Assembly (NCBI GenBank): GCA_045105775.1
Contig: JBGCDW010000132.1
Location: forward strand, 1 to 64,000
DNA length: 64,000 nucleotides
Direction of reading: 5' to 3'
Origin: Aureispira sp045105775
Lineage (GTDB): Bacteria; Bacteroidota; Bacteroidia; Chitinophagales; Saprospiraceae
The notes under the pieces are model-generated. The model was given only the letters and a program-made list of their open reading frames with translations. It was not told the DNA's origin and made no database searches. This document shows positions 1 to 7,762 of the stretch, in pieces; the stretch's first letter is position 1, and the number at the start of each line of letters is the position of its first letter. Both the position numbers and the translations under genes were made by a program.

Positions 1-1284
1 GGTACTAACAGCCACATTGCCAAAGTCTGTACCATCCACTGTTATAGGATTTACATCTCCATCCAAGATAATATTACCATTCCCCCTTACACTAATTTCG
101 GGACTTCCAACGCCATTGCCCGTTACCGCAAAGTCATAAACTGCTTCATCGGCATCATCATTATTAATAGTAACGGTCGCATTTCTAGTACCAGCGGCCG
201 AAGGCGAGAAGGTAAGCGTGAAATTGGCCGAAGCACCAGCAGCTACACTAGCAGGGGCACCCGATACGACAAAATCACCAGCTTGAGTGCCAGAGACAAG
301 AATACTAGAGACGGTCAAAATGCCTGTACCTGTATTATTAATAACAAAAGTTTGGAGCGCGCTCGTACTGACAGCGACATTTCCAAAGTCAGACCCATCA
401 ATTGTGGATGGGGTTGCATCGCCGTCAATAATACCAGTACCATTGCCCGTAAGATTTATTTCAGGACTAACGGTACCATTCCCTCTAACGGCAAAGTCAT
501 AAACTGCTTCATCGGCATCATCATTATTAATGGTAACGGTCGCATTTCTAGTACCAGCTGCCGAAGGCGAGAAGGTAAGCGTGAAATTGGCCGAAGCACC
601 AGCAGCTACACTAGCAGGGGCACCCGATACGACAAAATCACTAGCCTGTGCGCCAGAGACTACAATGCTTGTAATATTCAAGGCTGCTGTACCTGTATTA
701 TTAATAACAAAAGTTTGGAGCGCGCTCGTACTGACAGCGACATTTCCAAAGTCAGACCCATCAATTGTGGATGGGGTTGCATCGCCGTCAACAATACCAG
801 CACTATTGCCCGTAACATCAATTTCGGGCGCACCACCGCCTACAGAGTTTTGTATATCGCCAGTAAGTGTAGAAATACTCGCAGTACCATTTCCTCCACA
901 AGCACCACCTGTATTAGCTGTGTTTTCTATCCATGTACCCAATGTCAAGTCAGGAGGATTGGGAGCAGAAGGAGAGGTGTTAGAGTAGATCATAAAAAAA
1001 CTAACACCATCTGTGATTTGAAATTCCCAACGGGAATTCGCAACACTCCAAATAATTCTAAACTCACAAAAGCCAAACCCCAAACCATTACAAGGTTGTG
1101 TACCATCAATAGGTGTTGTTTCATAAGTGTTTCTTATAGTACCTCCATCATTGGTGGTACTCGTATTGAAGAACACATAGGTTGTCGTTCCAAATTCTGC
1201 TGTACAGCCCTGAAAATTGATCTGAGCTTGTAACGAAAAGGATGTGCTGATCCAAAATAGTAGTAAGTAGAGAAAAATTTTCAT
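1..1284 (-). CDS. Secreted choice-of-anchor D repeat protein, partial (C-terminal part beyond left edge)
   Basis: I read this frame directly from the minus strand: it opens with ATG at 1284 and stays open to the window edge (428 codons), so the C-terminus is missing. Residues 1-21 are a signal peptide ending in LQAQ. A first domain of about 140 residues containing several cysteines follows. After it come repeated Ig-like units with phrases such as PEIDVTG, DGSDFGNVAVSTSALQTF, IVVSGAQASDF and GTRNATVTINNDDADEAVYDF, which match the choice-of-anchor D / ASPM-SPD2-Hydin-like repeat found in large Bacteroidota surface proteins. Such proteins are usually exported by Sec and then by the type IX system through a C-terminal sorting domain, which would lie outside the window. 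The function is probably adhesion or surface display (inference). Long plus-strand frames here are antisense shadows created by the repeats. Confidence 0.8.
   Translation of the reverse strand, partial: MKIFLYLLLFWISTSFSLQAQINFQGCTAEFGTTTYVFFNTSTTNDGGTIRNTYETTPIDGTQPCNGLGFGFCEFRIIWSVANSRWEFQITDGVSFFMIYSNTSPSAPNPPDLTLGTWIENTANTGGACGGNGTASISTLTGDIQNSVGGGAPEIDVTGNSAGIVDGDATPSTIDGSDFGNVAVSTSALQTFVINNTGTAALNITSIVVSGAQASDFVVSGAPASVAAGASANFTLTFSPSAAGTRNATVTINNDDADEAVYDFAVRGNGTVSPEINLTGNGTGIIDGDATPSTIDGSDFGNVAVSTSALQTFVINNTGTGILTVSSILVSGTQAGDFVVSGAPASVAAGASANFTLTFSPSAAGTRNATVTINNDDADEAVYDFAVTGNGVGSPEISVRGNGNIILDGDVNPITVDGTDFGNVAVST
128..853 (-). repeat. 363-bp near-identical coding repeats in the surface protein
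   Basis: Two DNA copies with a 363-base period (121 codons) can be aligned: the stretch starting GCAAAGTCATAAAC at 128 recurs at 491, and the stretch around AAAGTTTGGAGCGCGC at 346 recurs at 709. The copies are nearly identical at the nucleotide level, while the copy at 1-60 is clearly diverged. The match points to recent duplication or gene conversion. Confidence 0.8.
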
Positions 1285-1325
1285 AAAAAAGAGATTAGGT
1301 AAATGAGCATAGAGTAAACTAAAAA

Positions 1326-1358
1326 ACGTAGAGAAATAGTTGTATTATTTCTCTACGT
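1326..1358 (-). terminator. Rho-independent terminator after the tail-collar gene
   Basis: A 13-bp inverted repeat (ACGTAGAGAAATA and its complement) is followed on the minus strand by a run of T. It lies 27 bases beyond the stop of the tail-collar gene and before the surface-protein start. Confidence 0.75.
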
Positions 1359-1384
1359 ATGTTTATGATACTATCTGGTTTTTA

Positions 1385-1903
1385 TTAGCTTCTAGATGGG
1401 AAAACACCTTGAAGTGCTATGATATAGTTAATTGCTAAGAAAGGCTGTCTGTTTTCATGAGATTGATTGCCACCAGTGTTAGCAACCATATTGCTACTCA
1501 TTCGAATATCTGAATTAGTGTTTGAGTATTCTCTATCGAGTCCAGCTGTATTCGCCAAAAGGTTGTTTTGAGGAGAGGCATCATTACCTGTGGAAGAAAC
1601 TGCATTAACACTATGTGAGTGACTTGGCATTTCACTAGTTGTAAGTGTAACATGTTCTTGACCACCTTGTTGTCCTTCTCTGTAGCTGCTTAATCCAGCA
1701 CCTTGTCGTGGCCCTAAAGGCACACGTCCACGCAAATCAGGTAGTGCAAAGGTAGTACGGCCGTCACCACCATAGGTAGTTCCTAGAATAGAAAACAAGG
1801 CAGAATTTTGACTAATAGGCAATAATTGACCATCACAAAAAGCCCATGCACGAGGTGCAAAATTTCCAGCAAATAATTTAATTTCTCCAATAAACGGATC
1901 CAT
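1385..1903 (-). CDS. Phage tail collar domain protein (MdpB / microcystin-dependent protein type)
   Basis: This 172-residue protein begins MDPFIGEIKLFAGNFAPR and continues with WAFCDGQLLPI, ILGTTYGGDGRTTFALPDLRGR and a GPRQG segment. That is the complete N-terminal tail-collar fold of the family originally called microcystin-dependent proteins. The C-terminal part (NDASPQNNLLANTAG to QPFLAINYIIALQG) is also typical, so the gene looks intact. Family members resemble phage short-tail-fibre collars and are often found in Bacteroidota as two or three tandem copies; here there is one. No phage or contractile-injection genes surround it, so its role is unknown. A terminator follows it. Confidence 0.85.
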   Translation of the reverse strand: MDPFIGEIKLFAGNFAPRAWAFCDGQLLPISQNSALFSILGTTYGGDGRTTFALPDLRGRVPLGPRQGAGLSSYREGQQGGQEHVTLTTSEMPSHSHSVNAVSSTGNDASPQNNLLANTAGLDREYSNTNSDIRMSSNMVANTGGNQSHENRQPFLAINYIIALQGVFPSRS

Positions 1904-2295
1904 AATAATGTAGTTTAGTAGTTTGGTTAAATAGTTTATGCAATATGAGTTATACTAGTACAAGTATAGAGTGTTGCACTTGTCAGAACTAGATTATTGT
2001 CGTGGGGGAAGACAAAAGATACTACTGGAAACGAATGTGTTTCATTTCTAGGTATTGTTGGGTTTGTTGTCTTAAAATACACAAAAAAATAGAAGAATAT
2101 ACTTTTGGAGAATAAAGAAGTTAGTAATACGTTACTTTTTTCTGATTTTCTATTGTTATTTCAAAAACAGGAACAATTATTTTTTAATTGGAACACCCTA
2201 TAGTTTGTATGTAATATATAATCAACTGTTAAGGAATAGTTATACTTACTATTAATAAGGCACTTTTTTTTGTGAAAAACATCTATTTCAGTGGC

Positions 2296-2345
2296 GTACT
2301 GCTCCAACCAATACGCAGTAGAAAGGAACTTAGTGGAGCACGTAC
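2296..2345. repeat. Imperfect inverted repeat (hairpin)
   Basis: GTAC-TGCTCCA at 2296-2306 pairs with TGGAGCA-C-GTAC at 2334-2345, an 11-bp stem with one bulged base and a 27-base loop. There is no T-run next to it, so it is not an obvious terminator. Confidence 0.5.
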
Positions 2346-2388
2346 TAAATTATAACAGTAAATGCAGAGCGCAATAAAGTGGATTGAT

Positions 2389-2555
2389 TAACGGTTATCC
2401 CGAATAGAATGTATGAAAAGAGAGCTGTTCTGATTTTTATCTTTAACAAAGAAGCGAAAACGTGCATCCTCGGAGAGGCTGTACGTCTTTCGATGATGCA
2501 GATAAAGGAAAAAATGCTACAGCGAACCATACAACTTTATTCGTGATAACCGTTA
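2389..2555. repeat. 167-bp fold-back element with 18-bp terminal inverted repeats (MITE-like or structured RNA)
   Basis: The terminal arms at 2389-2406 and 2538-2555 are inverted repeats matching at 17 of 18 positions (TAACGGTTATCCCGAATA on the left). Further arms nest inside in the correct order: TGTATG/CATACA (2410/2528), GCTGT/ACAGC (2424/2519), TTTATCT/AGATAAA (2436/2500), CGAAAACG with CGTCTTTCG (2455/2484) and a CCTC-GGA-GAGG tip (2468-2478). The entire element can fold into one long imperfect hairpin. No clear target-site duplication is visible. It could be a miniature inverted-repeat element or a non-coding RNA. Confidence 0.6.
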
Positions 2556-2587
2556 TTGTTCTTAAAAATAATATCTGCGGCTAAAAG

Positions 2588-2620
2588 TTGATTTAAAGTA
2601 ACTAAAAATGGCTATCTTAG
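2588..2620 (+). promoter_or_regulatory. Possible Bacteroidota promoter for the PorE-like gene
   Basis: TTG at 2588 is followed after 22 bases by TATCTTAG at 2613-2620, one mismatch from TAnnTTTG. Transcription from here would start near 2627. That excludes the upstream ATG at 2608 and supports the signal-peptide start at 2647. Confidence 0.4.
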
Positions 2621-2646
2621 CAAGAAGGTATCAAATAAAAAATATT

Positions 2647-4500
2647 ATGAAAACTGTACTAATCATTTGTTCTTTTTTGGTCTTGAGTATCAATAGCTAC
2701 GGACAACGTATGCAATATCTCAAGCAAGGGAACGCCTTCTACGTAGAAGGAGAATATGTCAAAGCTATTGAGCAGTATGAAAAGCTCTGGAGTTCTAAAG
2801 CAGGGGCTAAATTGCTGGGAGTAGATGCTAAAATGAATTTGGCAAATGCTTATCGTATAATGGATCAACCTTTTAAAGCCAAAGATTTGTATCAAGAAGT
2901 GATGCAATATGGAGATGATCGCATTTCTGTATACTTGGAGTATGGAAAGGTATTGATGTCCTTGGGACGTTATGACGAAGCTGTTGAACAATTTAAATTG
3001 TATGCTGGGAAAGATGAAACATCTACAGAACCAGCAGAATTAATTGAGCGCGCTCGAAACATTGAAACAATTGAACCGCTTTATAGGCAAGTAGAGGTTA
3101 GCGCGCAAGCAGAAGTAAACAAAGAAGGAACACGTCAAGTAGGAATCAGTTATTATGGGGATGGTGCAGTGTTTGCCTCTGATGAACTAGACAGTCGTAG
3201 CGAAGGACTTCGTAGCAAAAGTTATCTGAATATGCGTGTTAGTGGCGTAGATTTAGAGGGAAATTTAAAAAAATCTGAAAAATTCTCTCCTAGTCTCAAT
3301 AGCGATGAGCGCCACGATGGTCCCGCCGCTTTTTCGAGAGATGGATTGCATATTTTTTATTCTCAAAGTACGTCTACTAGAGATGGAAAAACGGTGTTGC
3401 AAATTTGGTCATCTTCTTATAGAAATGGAAGTTGGAGCACACCACGTCCTTTAGAATTTATGAGCCAAGGGAGTAATTATACGCATCCGAGTTTATCGGC
3501 CGATAGCCGTACTTTGTATTTTGCTTCTGATATGAAAGGAACATTTGGAGGATTGGATGTTTGGATGTCTCGGTATGAAGGCGGAAGTTGGACTTATCCG
3601 ATCAATTTGGGCAAAGATATCAATACCTCTAAGGACGATGCTTGGCCGTTTATTCATCCTGATGGCGACTTGTTTTTTTCTTCCAAAGGGCATCCTGGTT
3701 ATGGCAGCTACGATGTTTTTCGTACCCGTCCATTGGGGAATGGGGTAGATTGGTTGCCTATTGAGAATTTGGGACAACCCTTTAATACTTCTTTCAATGA
3801 TGTTTCTTTCATTATGTCTGATGACCAAACACAGGGCTTTTTTGCAACTAACAAAAACAAGAGTTACGATATTGTAAAATATGTTCTTGCTAATGCAGAA
3901 CCTCAAAAACTACCTACAGGGGTCAATCCTAGAACAAGTCCAATGCTTATTTCAGATCGTCGCCACCCTGTATTAGTAGATACAGATATTCCACCACGTC
4001 CAGAAGGTATGAACGATGAGGAATACATCGATTACATTGCTGGTCAAGTAGATTCAGGAAACGTAGTGCTGCCAACACCAGATAGAATTGGTGCTACAGA
4101 CAAGCCAATACCATCGGATAACCCATTGGTGAATCCAATAGCAGGCACGGATACTACACCACGCACTACACCAGACGATCCTAAAGGTGAACCAGGCGTA
4201 AATCCTGTTTATGAAGATAAAGAGAATTTAGTATTAGTAGTCGTATTAAAAGTGATGGATGTAGCCAACTCTCGTCCTTTATCTAATGCTACTATAACCG
4301 TACGCAATAAATTTACACAAGCACAAGAAGAATTCCCAGTCAATGAGCGAGGAGAAGTAGAAGTGACCCTACAGCCCGATCAAAAATACCTACTCATTGG
4401 TAATTCTGAAGGGTATCAAGAAAGTAGCCTTCCTGTATCTACTATGGGGGTGGTGAATTCTGATCGCGTACAAGCTGACTTGCCTTTAGCAAAACAATAA
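2647..4500 (+). CDS. PorE-like TPR / PD40 beta-propeller protein lacking an OmpA domain
   Basis: I start this 617-residue protein at the ATG at 2647, giving signal peptide MKTVLIICSFLVLSINSYGQ; an ATG at 2608 would add 13 residues in front and hide it. Residues about 25-140 are TPR-like (KAIEQYEKLW, AKDLYQEVMQYGD, YDEAVEQFKLYAG). A WD40-like/PD40 propeller follows, with repeated TLYFASDMKGTFGGLDVWMS-type blades, then a proline-rich linker and a carboxypeptidase-regulatory-like Ig domain (residues about 530-610). This is the order of the PorE family of type IX secretion components, but the C-terminal OmpA peptidoglycan-binding domain is absent and the signal peptide has no lipobox. It is probably a periplasmic or surface relative rather than PorE itself; compare the complete version at 38181. 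A strong terminator follows. Confidence 0.75.
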   Translation: MKTVLIICSFLVLSINSYGQRMQYLKQGNAFYVEGEYVKAIEQYEKLWSSKAGAKLLGVDAKMNLANAYRIMDQPFKAKDLYQEVMQYGDDRISVYLEYGKVLMSLGRYDEAVEQFKLYAGKDETSTEPAELIERARNIETIEPLYRQVEVSAQAEVNKEGTRQVGISYYGDGAVFASDELDSRSEGLRSKSYLNMRVSGVDLEGNLKKSEKFSPSLNSDERHDGPAAFSRDGLHIFYSQSTSTRDGKTVLQIWSSSYRNGSWSTPRPLEFMSQGSNYTHPSLSADSRTLYFASDMKGTFGGLDVWMSRYEGGSWTYPINLGKDINTSKDDAWPFIHPDGDLFFSSKGHPGYGSYDVFRTRPLGNGVDWLPIENLGQPFNTSFNDVSFIMSDDQTQGFFATNKNKSYDIVKYVLANAEPQKLPTGVNPRTSPMLISDRRHPVLVDTDIPPRPEGMNDEEYIDYIAGQVDSGNVVLPTPDRIGATDKPIPSDNPLVNPIAGTDTTPRTTPDDPKGEPGVNPVYEDKENLVLVVVLKVMDVANSRPLSNATITVRNKFTQAQEEFPVNERGEVEVTLQPDQKYLLIGNSEGYQESSLPVSTMGVVNSDRVQADLPLAKQ

Positions 4501-4528
4501 AATAGCAAGCTTAATAGAGCTTTTTTGA

Positions 4529-4569
4529 AATCCCTACAGCATATTGATGTTGTGGGGATTTTTGTTTTT
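4529..4569 (+). terminator. Rho-independent terminator
   Basis: AATCCCTACA (4529-4538) pairs with TGTGGGGATT (4551-4560) and is followed by TTTGTTTTT. It lies 29 bases after the PorE-like gene stop. Confidence 0.85.
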
Positions 4570-4848
4570 GATGAAAACAGAAAAAAAAATTGGTAACTCC
4601 CCAACCCTTTTTATTCATCCGTCGTTTGTAATAATAGAAACCGAAACAAACCGTTTTAGTGTTGAATAAAAGGCAAATGCGGAAATTAAGGCAGCCGCAT
4701 ACGAACAGTACTGAAAAACCATACTTCTTCATTACGATCACAAAATAAGTTATGGTTTTTCTACTCTGTTACACAGAGCATAAAAATGCACTGTGATTTA
4801 CATACAAATACTTATTTGCAACATACTTACTTTGCAACTTTGGCTAAT

Positions 4849-5010
4849 GCTCAACATAACGAATAGCAATTAACGACTGCTAGTTGTGCGATTAACTAAA
4901 AGCTGCTTCAACTTTAAAAGCTGTTGTTATTACACCTTAACTTGAAGGTTATATTAAAAACAGCAACAAAACATAGGGCAAAAGGACAGCATTCATGCTG
5001 TCCTTTTTTA
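4849..5010 (+). ncRNA. Candidate small structured RNA ending in a terminator
   Basis: No frame starts here, yet the stretch ends in a strong terminator that no gene needs, because the upstream gene already has its own at 4529. Local pairings include CAAC...TAGCA with TGCTA-GTTG (about 4852-4886), AGCTGTT with AACAGC, and ACCTT/AAGGT. TTTG at 4815 and CAACTTTG at 4835-4842 (one mismatch to TAnnTTTG, spacer 16) could be the promoter. I do not recognise a known family: no tmRNA, RNase P or SRP motifs are present. Confidence 0.3.
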
Positions 5011-5011
5011 G
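4981..5011 (+). terminator. Rho-independent terminator of an unassigned transcript
   Basis: AAAGGACAGCAT and its perfect complement are separated by two bases on paper (in practice a 6-base loop) and followed by a T-run. Confidence 0.8.
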
Positions 5012-5296
5012 TTTACGCTCTTTTGACCAATATTTTTTGTGCCCATAGCAACGCTTTTTTGTTGACAGACGTTTCTTAAGAGAATGATTCCACCCCACAG
5101 GAATAATTATTTTTCTCTATATCCAATCATAACTCTATCTTATAAGATTATACCTCTACCTTATTTTTTGTCTTACACCACCCTATCGTTGGATGCATTA
5201 AAGTGAAAGTAACTCGCTTTTTGTATCTTAGCTTATTCATGATAAGCTCTTGACAGAATGAATGAAAAGGGTATTGAACTTATAATATGTAATATG

Positions 5297-7642
5297 ATGA
5301 ATTTAAAAGTAGTATGGATTGCAATTCTTTGGGGGTGCCTTGTTAAACCTTCTTTGCAAGCTCAAGACAATGCAGTTGCCTTGGGAGACTGGCGTTCGCA
5401 CTTGGCGTATGAAAATATCCAAGCCGTAACCGAAAGTGAAGATGCGGTGTTTTTTGGAGCCGAACAATCTATTCTCAAAGTCTACAAAGAAGATCAATCG
5501 TTACAGCATCTCAACAAGGTTTCTGGACTGAGTGATATGCGTATCAAAACCCTGTCATACAACAGAACTAGAAAAGTTTTGATTATTGCCTACACCAATG
5601 GAAATATTGACTTGTTATACGATGATGGTGTCGTAACCAATTTGTCCGCTATTTTTACCAACACCAATATCTTGGGAGATAAATCTGTCAATCATATTTA
5701 CTCCAATGAAGATAATATCTACTTCTCTTGTTCTTTTGGGCTTACTGTTTACAATTTTGATTTGGATGCTTTTATCCAAACAACGTTTACTTCTATAGAA
5801 GTGACGGCTTGTACACAATTAGAAGATACGTTGTTTATGGCAACTAAACAGGCTATTTATAAAGGCATTGACGATGGACGAAATTTGTTGGATTTTAGCC
5901 AATGGGAGCGACAAAATAATTTGGACGGATTATTTAGTTCGTACGAATCGAGTGGCATTATTCGTTTTAATAATAAAATCTATACAGACGTAGAAGGTGT
6001 GTTGTATTATTATGATGTGAATACGGCCTATTGGCGATTGGTGGAAGGCTTTGATGTAGAAGCAGGAGCACCGTTTACGCGTTGGTCACCTTCTGGAAAT
6101 GGGGATTTTATTAGAAATTACAATTTTTCGATTTCCTATGATGGAGCACAATTGCTCATATCTACCCGCAGCAACAAGTATTATCAAATGGATGTGGCTG
6201 AGAATATGTACACCTTGTATTATCCCAATGCTTGGCGTGTAAAAGGGTTGGTGTTGGATCAAGATTATATTCTCTGGGCAGCCGATCAAGCGGCCATGCG
6301 TAGAGGAGGAGCGGTAATAGAGGTAAATTCCCCCAATCGTACCAATGTAGCGGATATGCATGTGGATGAAGATGGGACATTATGGGTGGCTCATGCACAA
6401 TACACGACCATTCAAGCGGTCTTTGATAATGCTGGATTTGCCTCTTACAAAGATGGAGAATGGAAGGCATACACCAATCAAGAATACCCCATGCTAGATA
6501 CTTTTTGGGATGCTATTCGCATCACTAGTAATCCTGTAAATAATAAGATCTACGTTAGTTCTTTTATGAGTGGTTTTTTGGAATTGAATCCAGCAACAGA
6601 TGAAATGCAGAATTTTGACCAATATACTGCTGGTGCGCCTTTACAGCGAGTGAATGGCGATGAGGCTCGAACACGTATACAAGGAATTACTGTAGATGAG
6701 GCGGGTAATGTTTGGACAACCGTAACTCAAACTTCCAACTACGCACTGGCCGTACGGAAATTAGATGGATCATGGAAAGGATTTCCAAATAGTGTTGTTA
6801 GAGGAGAAACGGCTTTGCAAGATATAGTTATTGATAGAAATGGCTATAAGTGGATCAAGCACATTACAGGAAATGTAACGGTTTTTGATAGTGGTATTTT
6901 GGATGATGATACGGATGATCGTTTTATACAATTGAGCCCAAACAACAGTGAATTACCCAATATTAATGTCGAGAGTTTGTTGGCTGATAACGATGGCGTT
7001 ATTTGGGTAGGAACAACGGATGGCATTGTTATTTTTAAGTGTTCAGGAACCGTATTTGATGGAGGATGTACAGGCAACCGTCTGATTATTAGCCAAGATG
7101 ATTTTAACGGGTATTTATTGGAAGGCGAACGCATTATATCTATGGCTGTAGATGGAGCCAACCGAAAGTGGATTGGTACGACCAATGGCTTATTTTTGTT
7201 ATCAGCAGATGGGTATGAACAGCTCGCTTATCTTACTGCAGAAAATAGCCCTTTATTTGATAATGAAGTGACGGATTTAGCATTTGATGGCAAAAGTGGC
7301 TATTTGTACATTGCTACAGGCTTGGGTATTCAGTCTATTCGTACCGAATCAACCACTGGATTGCGTCGTATGAATAAACAAAATGTTACGGTTTTTCCAC
7401 ATCCCGTAGCACCCGATTATGATGGCCCTATTGCTATTTCTAATTTGGCAGACATGGCCAATGTACGTATTACAGATGCTAGTGGCCGTTTGGTCTATGA
7501 AACGACCGCATTGGGAGGACAAGCTATTTGGAATGGTACAGACTATAATGGCCGCCGAGCACAATCAGGGGTTTACTTAGTTTTTGTTACCAATGAAGAA
7601 GGAACCCAGAAAGGGGTGTGTAAAATTTTGTTCCTCAACTAA
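5297..7642 (+). CDS. porZ: Type IX secretion system protein PorZ
   Basis: About 781 residues from the ATG at 5297 (a second ATG lies at 5294; an in-frame ATG at 5258 would place 13 residues before the signal peptide). The signal peptide ends LVKPSLQAQ. The mature N-terminus LGDWRSHLAYENIQAVTESEDAVF is the signature of the PorZ N-terminal beta-propeller domain. Two-component-regulator-type propeller blades follow (GTLWVAHAQ, GNVWTTVTQ, GVIWVGTTDGIVIF, KWIGTTNGLFLL). The C-terminus (about 700-781) is an Ig-like FlgD-type domain, VTVFPHPVAP to SGVYLVFVTN. PorZ sits on the surface as part of the type IX attachment complex that anchors cargo to A-LPS. The gene stands alone, with a strong terminator behind it. 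Size and architecture are normal. Confidence 0.9.
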   Translation: MNLKVVWIAILWGCLVKPSLQAQDNAVALGDWRSHLAYENIQAVTESEDAVFFGAEQSILKVYKEDQSLQHLNKVSGLSDMRIKTLSYNRTRKVLIIAYTNGNIDLLYDDGVVTNLSAIFTNTNILGDKSVNHIYSNEDNIYFSCSFGLTVYNFDLDAFIQTTFTSIEVTACTQLEDTLFMATKQAIYKGIDDGRNLLDFSQWERQNNLDGLFSSYESSGIIRFNNKIYTDVEGVLYYYDVNTAYWRLVEGFDVEAGAPFTRWSPSGNGDFIRNYNFSISYDGAQLLISTRSNKYYQMDVAENMYTLYYPNAWRVKGLVLDQDYILWAADQAAMRRGGAVIEVNSPNRTNVADMHVDEDGTLWVAHAQYTTIQAVFDNAGFASYKDGEWKAYTNQEYPMLDTFWDAIRITSNPVNNKIYVSSFMSGFLELNPATDEMQNFDQYTAGAPLQRVNGDEARTRIQGITVDEAGNVWTTVTQTSNYALAVRKLDGSWKGFPNSVVRGETALQDIVIDRNGYKWIKHITGNVTVFDSGILDDDTDDRFIQLSPNNSELPNINVESLLADNDGVIWVGTTDGIVIFKCSGTVFDGGCTGNRLIISQDDFNGYLLEGERIISMAVDGANRKWIGTTNGLFLLSADGYEQLAYLTAENSPLFDNEVTDLAFDGKSGYLYIATGLGIQSIRTESTTGLRRMNKQNVTVFPHPVAPDYDGPIAISNLADMANVRITDASGRLVYETTALGGQAIWNGTDYNGRRAQSGVYLVFVTNEEGTQKGVCKILFLN

Positions 7643-7674
7643 GCTTTTTGAGCATCCTCAAGGATAAATTATAC

Positions 7675-7722
7675 CAACAGCACCAAGCAATTTTATTTTT
7701 GCTTGGTGCTGTTGTTTTTTTG
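7675..7722 (+). terminator. Strong rho-independent terminator after porZ
   Basis: A perfect 16-bp stem, CAACAGCACCAAGCAA with its complement at 7699-7714, followed by TTTTTT. Confidence 0.9.
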
Positions 7723-7762
7723 CTATATAATAGAGTCTAATCACGCAATTTAACTTATTACT

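Larger units (their letters stand above)
1904..2646. other. Intergenic region with two fold-back elements
   Basis: About 740 AT-rich bases with no convincing gene. The 61-codon minus-strand frame at 2345-2530 lies across the 2389-2555 fold-back and has no recognisable features, so I do not call it. Hairpins occupy 2296-2345 and 2389-2555, and a possible promoter for the next gene lies at 2588-2620. Nothing is seen in 1904-2290. Confidence 0.6.
4570..5293. other. Hairpin-rich intergenic region before porZ
   Basis: About 720 bases without a gene but full of inverted repeats: CCTTTTTATTCA/TGAATAAAAGG (4606/4663), ATGCGG/CCGCAT (4677-4700), GAAAAACCATA/TATGGTTTTTC (4713-4761) and CACAG-A-GCAT/ATGC-A-CTGTG (4772-4795). 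A terminator closes the series at 4981-5006. From 5012 to 5220 nothing is seen. TATCTTAG at 5224-5231, one mismatch from the -7 consensus, is the likely porZ promoter element, without an obvious -33 box. Confidence 0.6.

Noticed and set aside
283..1233. 316-codon plus-strand frame and overlapping frames at 287 and 530
   Set aside because: Antisense to the surface-protein repeats; repeated DNA keeps shadow frames open. The minus-strand frame has a signal peptide and recognisable repeats.
1385..1903. Prophage or contractile injection system, suggested by the tail-collar protein
   Set aside because: No sheath, tube, baseplate, capsid or integrase genes nearby; these collar proteins often occur alone in Bacteroidota.
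2345..2530. 61-codon minus-strand frame
   Set aside because: Lies over the 167-bp fold-back element; no signal, domain or conserved pattern.
4570..5011. tmRNA, RNase P RNA or SRP RNA
   Set aside because: None of the conserved core sequences of these RNAs can be found; only generic hairpins and a terminator.
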